Positions 24,301 through 30,300 of a stretch of 64,000 nt of DNA are shown here, one piece after another. The notes beneath the pieces were generated by a model, which worked only from the letters and a program-made list of their open reading frames with translations, was not told the DNA's origin and did no database searches. The translations under genes were made by a program, and so were the position numbers. Within the stretch, counting starts at the first letter, position 1. Every line of letters begins with the position of its first letter. Location of the stretch: the NCBI GenBank assembly GCA_032209605.1, contig JASFXZ010000005.1, forward strand, positions 32,166,905 through 32,230,904. The letters are read 5' to 3'. This DNA is from Mactromeris polynyma. Taxonomy: Eukaryota > Mollusca > Bivalvia > Venerida > Mactridae.

Positions 24301-27300
24301 CTTGAGATATTGAGTGATATTTAGGCAATGTGTCACAGAAAAATAATTTTAGATGTAGAACATTTATTGTGATAAGAATTTTATAATTAGTTCATGTTTC
24401 TTTAAATTCAGCTGAATTTGGTCGCCGGGTAAGTGAAAATGGTGACTGGACATGTGTTCTGCGTACCTTTGAGAAGAAACTCCATACAAATGGTTACAGT
24501 TTTGTTGAGGATGGTGGAACCAGTGATATCTGTCCGCAGCCCTGCTTCCAACATCAATCATGTGGAACATGCTTAAATTCATACGGTGGTGAGGGAGGTT
24601 CACGAGAATGTTACTGGAGTGAAAGTCTGATGGAGGTATGTTTATGTCAAAATATATACTTTTTCTTTGGGGAATGGGGCCCCATGTCGGCCCCAAATTT
24701 GCCATAAAAAAGGCTGGTTATTATGTTTATGTTATAGTTATTGTGCAAAATAGGGTGAGAAATCACAAGTTGGATGTGACCTTGAAAAACCTTTTATGTT
24801 TACCACAGATTGAACAAACCTGGATTTCTGCTTTTGACAGTTGCATGTGAAGTGGTCCAAAAACTTATAGTTATTATAGTGATATGTTGCTATTATTCAG
24901 TCAAACGTTCCTTCCTACAAGTTCCCCTTTGTTTGAATTCCTTTACTGTAGCACTTGTGTGGTTCTGATTTAATGTCTATTGATAATGTTATTCATTGTC
25001 TGTCATTTTGCAGTGTAATTGTAATTGAGATTACATTTGAAAATGAATGTAATGGTAATTGCATTTGTAATAGGAAAAATGCCATGTAACTGTGATAGTA
25101 ATTCATTATATTGCCATGTTATTGTCCAACATCCCTGTTGATATTGTTATTCATTGGTGTCATTTTGCAGTGTATAGCGCCTGCATACCTTTCGCTACAT
25201 TGTCTCGGAGGTACTTGTGGTACCGTTCTACAGGGGTTAAAAAGGGTCGGGGAAAAATGCCCTGCGTCGTGTTCAATGTACAAGAAATGTGCGGATTGTC
25301 GTCAATCACAGGGCTGTGGATGGTGTGCTTACGGAGGAGAGAACGGACAAGGTGCTTGCATGTCGGGGACGATGAGCGGTCCTGCCGACGAAGGAATGTG
25401 TGAACAAAAGAACTCGGAAAAAACAACTAGTGAGCTTTTTTTCTTTCTTTAGTTTAAAAAAAATTCTATCGAAGAATTCTTAAATTTGAGATATTGTAAA
25501 AATTGATTACTTGTAAGTTAATGTAATTTTTAAATCATTTATTTTATTCAACGCTTCTTTTTAAAATATTAGGCCTTTATTACCAATTAAAGTGTTTTTA
25601 TTTTATCCAATGCTTTTCTAAAAAATATTAGGCCTTTATTACCAATTAAAGTGTTTACACAACATTCAAGACAGGAATGTGGGCTTTATAATACAAGTAC
25701 AATGGAAAGTAGTATAAAAACCATATGCCTTGTAGTACCAGTGTTAAAGTGTCAATTCATGTAATATATTTCAAGCATGTTTTCTATAATCATCTTCTAT
25801 TGCTCCCACGTACAGATGTCCTTGAACGTGATCCACAATGGGCGTATGCTAAATGTCCCCCAGAGAATGAATGTGAGAATTCACATCATAATTGTGACCT
25901 TGAGACCCAGAATTGTAATGATGAGCTAAGTGGCTACAGCTGTACATGTAAGAAAGGCTATATCAACCGAACAGAAGAGTAAGTTCAATGATCACATCTT
26001 TTGCTACAGAGTCCTGGCGCCAATCTCCCAAAGCATCTCAAACTGAGCTAAATCTCAGCTTAAATATTTTCTCATCTTAGACCAGTCTCAAAATAGATAT
26101 TACAAAACAAAAAAGATGAGATGAGTTTTTTCTATAATTTTTTTCAAGAGATCCATAATGAGATTGTCTCAAACTCAGGCTCTGATTTAAGCAAAATCTC
26201 ATATTGAGCTGAGATTTCTATTTGAGATGTTTTGAGAGATCGGGCCCTGAGATTGCTTCACAGATTCTCTGACATTCAGTCAGAGAAATTTACAAATGAG
26301 CGTCGTTGTACAGTTTCCAACCACTTCTTTAAGTGACGTTATTTCCAGAAAGCGTCAAATGTGACGTCACAATGTTCTCATAGTGAGCAATATTTGCCCC
26401 ATACGTAAATATGACAACAAAGTGACCATATGGAGTAAATATTGTTTCCAAGCCGCAAATAGTGACATTACATGTTGCTGACGGTTGTAAATCCCATAGC
26501 AGCGCTCAAATATTGTCTGTCATTTACTGGGTTTTGAATGCATGTTAGCTCGTAAACCTGCCTGTTAGTTGTTTAGGGACCTTGGCACAAACTGCAGAAC
26601 CTGTATGAACTTTGAACTTTCTCCGACATGTCAGACAGTCCGGCAATTTGTGAAGCATGCTGCTGTGGTTATTTTGGGGTTTAATGACTTTTTAACAGTA
26701 ATATAGTATTTCAATTATATGTGATGCCTATGTTGGCCTCATCAGTTTTCTCGAGTTTTCATCTTCAGCAACTGACATCTTCCCCAAATGAAATGAAAGA
26801 GGAATATTGACTTAAGATGTATAAATTTATGTCTTATCTCTGAGAATATACACTTTACTTTTGATTCAAATGTCCAGATTTAACAATTTTGTAAACAAAA
26901 TCACGATCTGGAACATACTGCCTGTCTCCTGTCAGTGAAATGTTATATTCTATGTTTACAGAGGAGGGCAGTTGATATGTACCCCAGTCTGCCATCAAGG
27001 GTGTGAACAAGGTACCTGTATACAACCAGATATGTGTAAATGTCATTTTGGGTACATTGGTGAGAATTGTTCTACAAAATGTGAATGTAACGGTCACAGT
27101 AATTGTGAAAGTGTGGAAAAGAAGGATGTATGTCTGGAATGTCGAAATAATACACAGGTAAGGCCTTTGTTGAAATAATACACAGGTAAGGCCTTTGTTG
27201 AAATAATACACAGGTAAGGCCTTTGTTGAAATAATACACAGGTAAGGCCTTTGTTGAAATAATACACAGGTAAGGCCTTTGTTGAAATAATACACAGGTA

Positions 27301-30300
27301 AGGCCTTTGTTGAAATAATACACAGGTAAGGCCTTTGTTGAAATAAAACACAGGTAAGGCCTTTGTTGAAATAAAACACAGGTAAGGCCTTTGTTGAAAC
27401 CTGATAATAATTATGATAAATTCCTTTTAAACACCTGGTAGCTTTTCTGTATGGTGTATGGGCATTAGCTGATTGTTTAAGCATTAATCAACGACAGTTG
27501 TACCAAGTTGGAGATATTAAACATATATTTGGAAATAGTATTAATCAACGTAACATATATGGCAATAGTTTTGATCAACATGAGTGTAGTTTTAACATGT
27601 CTTTCAATCATTTTAAGAAAAATTCATACGTTTGTAATAGCGTACATATATAAGTATAATTCTGAAAATCATAAGTGGAACGCTAGGGTTTTCAAACCCA
27701 CAACCCCTAAAATGGCAGTAGAACATTAATCTTTTAAGATTTCATTTGTCATTCCATATTTTGTTAATGCTATTAGATTCATTGACAAATGACGGTGTCA
27801 CCAATACAAGTTAAAAGGTATTAAGTGTATCGGGATATAATTCTGGGTTACATAATTTTCTTCAGGGACTGTTTTGTCAGCAATGTAAGCCGTTATATGT
27901 TGGAGATCCAAAGCTGGGTGGAAAGTGTATATCATGTACAAGTTTCTGTCATGAACACTCGGATGTATGTCTGTATTACACTCAATATTCAAAGTTCAAG
28001 GATGAAATCAACAAACTAATACAGAGATATCCAAACCAAAAATCTGATGAATTCATACGACAGGTAAAAAACATTATTTGTATATTTATCAAAATTTAAT
28101 TTTTATCAATACTAGAACTTACAATTGATGGATGTTCCATTCAATCACATTAGATGAATTATTATTTAAACATATGTCCTGTTCATTTGTAATTATTTAC
28201 ATTAATCTATGAAATAACTGAACCATACATTATACCAGCATCTTGAGGGTAAGCATAGAAGTCGTCGCTGCCTCCTGTTACTTCACTCTCTCTCTGTAGA
28301 GGAACTGTAAACCTTATTCTGATCCCATCCTAAAATCAACTGAATGATAAAAAACATCTTGATTTGATGACTGCCATGTTTTAACATATTCACAAACCTG
28401 ACAGAATACTTTATATCTATGCAGGATTATATTGGTCTAGTTGTTATAAATTTAATATAAATATGTGTATTTTATTTCTTGCAGTTTTCTCGAATTGAGT
28501 CAAATGGACCAGCGCAGAAGAACCATACAATATGTTTAGATTGTAGATATAATACTAATGGTGACAAATGTGAGATGTGTCGCCTTGGTTACTTCAGGTT
28601 ACCACGTATGCCAGCTACTGATCGTTGTACAAAGTGAGTATTTGGTGTTAGTTTTTATTGCTTTACTATTGACCTTTACCTCAGGTTCACAATTGACCTT
28701 CACCTTAGGTTCACAATTGACCTTCACCATAGGTTCACCATTGACCTTCACCTCAGGTTCACCATTGAACTTCATCTCGGGTTCTCCACTGATCTACACC
28801 CTAGGCTCACCATTGACCTTCACCTCATGTTCACCATTGACCTTCACCTCCGGTTCATGCGGAATGTTGCTTGTTTGTTGCCAGAGAACAAGTTATTGGA
28901 TACCTCTGAAAACTCTTTTATCTTATGCTGTTAAGGTCTTGAACTGCTCATGTAAAGGCTGCTAACGATATTGATGCCTATTGCGTTGTGTGTTAGATTT
29001 GATACCTGGTTAACAGTAAAACAGGAACAATTAGGATTATACAATATGTTTATCTTCATGTACATTGATCATAGAGTACAACTGACACTGACATTGCTGG
29101 ACATTTCAGCCCAAAAGAAAATTACTCCCATACTGAAAAATAAAAGCGAGAGTTGTGATCATGAAATACTTAACTGTAAAATTTACCATTTTTATATTGA
29201 TATACGGTGAAACCTCAGTAATATGACCACCCTTGGTTCTGAAGTAAGACGTTCTTAGTTGTGAGGTGGTCTTATTATCAATTTAAATATGGAAGAAAAC
29301 TTTGAAACTGTCCATCTAAATAAAGTCTTATTAATGAGTCGGTCTTAATTTGAAGTTGTTTTTTAAGTGAGGGTTTTCTGTGCTTGTATTTATGTTGTTT
29401 GGTTGATCAAGTGCTGGGTTATGTATCATTGTAGGTGTTTGTGTAACGGTCACAGTGATATATGTGACAGAGAAAGTGGACTACATTGTCAGTGCCAAAA
29501 TAACACAGAAACTCGTTGTAATAATGATGATAATAAGGAGACCAAATGTCATAAATTACAGGTATGTTTTGATCTTTAAGTTTCCTTCGCTGGTTGCTTT
29601 TCCACCGGATACAACTCGAAGACCGATTAGTGTCTTGAAATGGGAGATACTTAGAGTGTTGAAATACGCTCAGGTTCCTTTGCGACCGAGTATAGATACT
29701 CTACTTTTGTTTAGTTTTGAATTTGTTTGTTTTATATCAATCACAAAAAATAATTTCTTACAACTTATACTGATCTCACTCTCAGTGACTGCTTTCTGGG
29801 TCATGAACCAAGTGTTGCACCAGATTCAGAGATTGCAAAGTTGGTTATTAAACCCTACTCAACATGAGGCTCGAACTTTAACCCCTCAGATGAGGAGCGA
29901 GTTGCTCTACCAATTGACCTCTTGGCCTCTTACTATGAAAGGAAGGTAGCGTAAAGTACAAAATGGAGAAGCTCTTGAATTAAACATTTACTTCAGAGTA
30001 TACTGTGTACAGTCAAACCTGTCTGTAAAGACCACCCATGGGAACAGCAAAATGTGGTCTTTGTTTACAGGTGGTCTCTGTTAACAGATTAAATATCATT
30101 GAAAATGGTCTGATGGGAGATAAAATTGGTGGTCTTTGCAGACAGGTTTTGCAATAGTGGTCTTTGTTCGCAGGTGGTCTTTAACACAGGTTTGACTGTA
30201 CTGTGTATTTTGATATTTCAACTTTATATTTTTCAGTGTGCGGAGTGCAAGGAGTATTTCATTGGTCAACCTACCGATGGTCATCATTGTTATAGACAGA

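Noticed and set aside
26855..27484. 209-codon - strand ORF with repeated [19 protein letters not shown] units
   Set aside because: Antisense reading of the 28-bp minisatellite plus flanking exon 28.
29850..29935. Functional tRNA gene on the - strand
   Set aside because: D- and T-arm boxes are present but the acceptor stem does not pair and flanks look like a SINE.
29455..29949. 164-codon + strand ORF after exon 31
   Set aside because: Overlaps exon 31 in another frame and then runs through an intron and a SINE; no recognisable domain.
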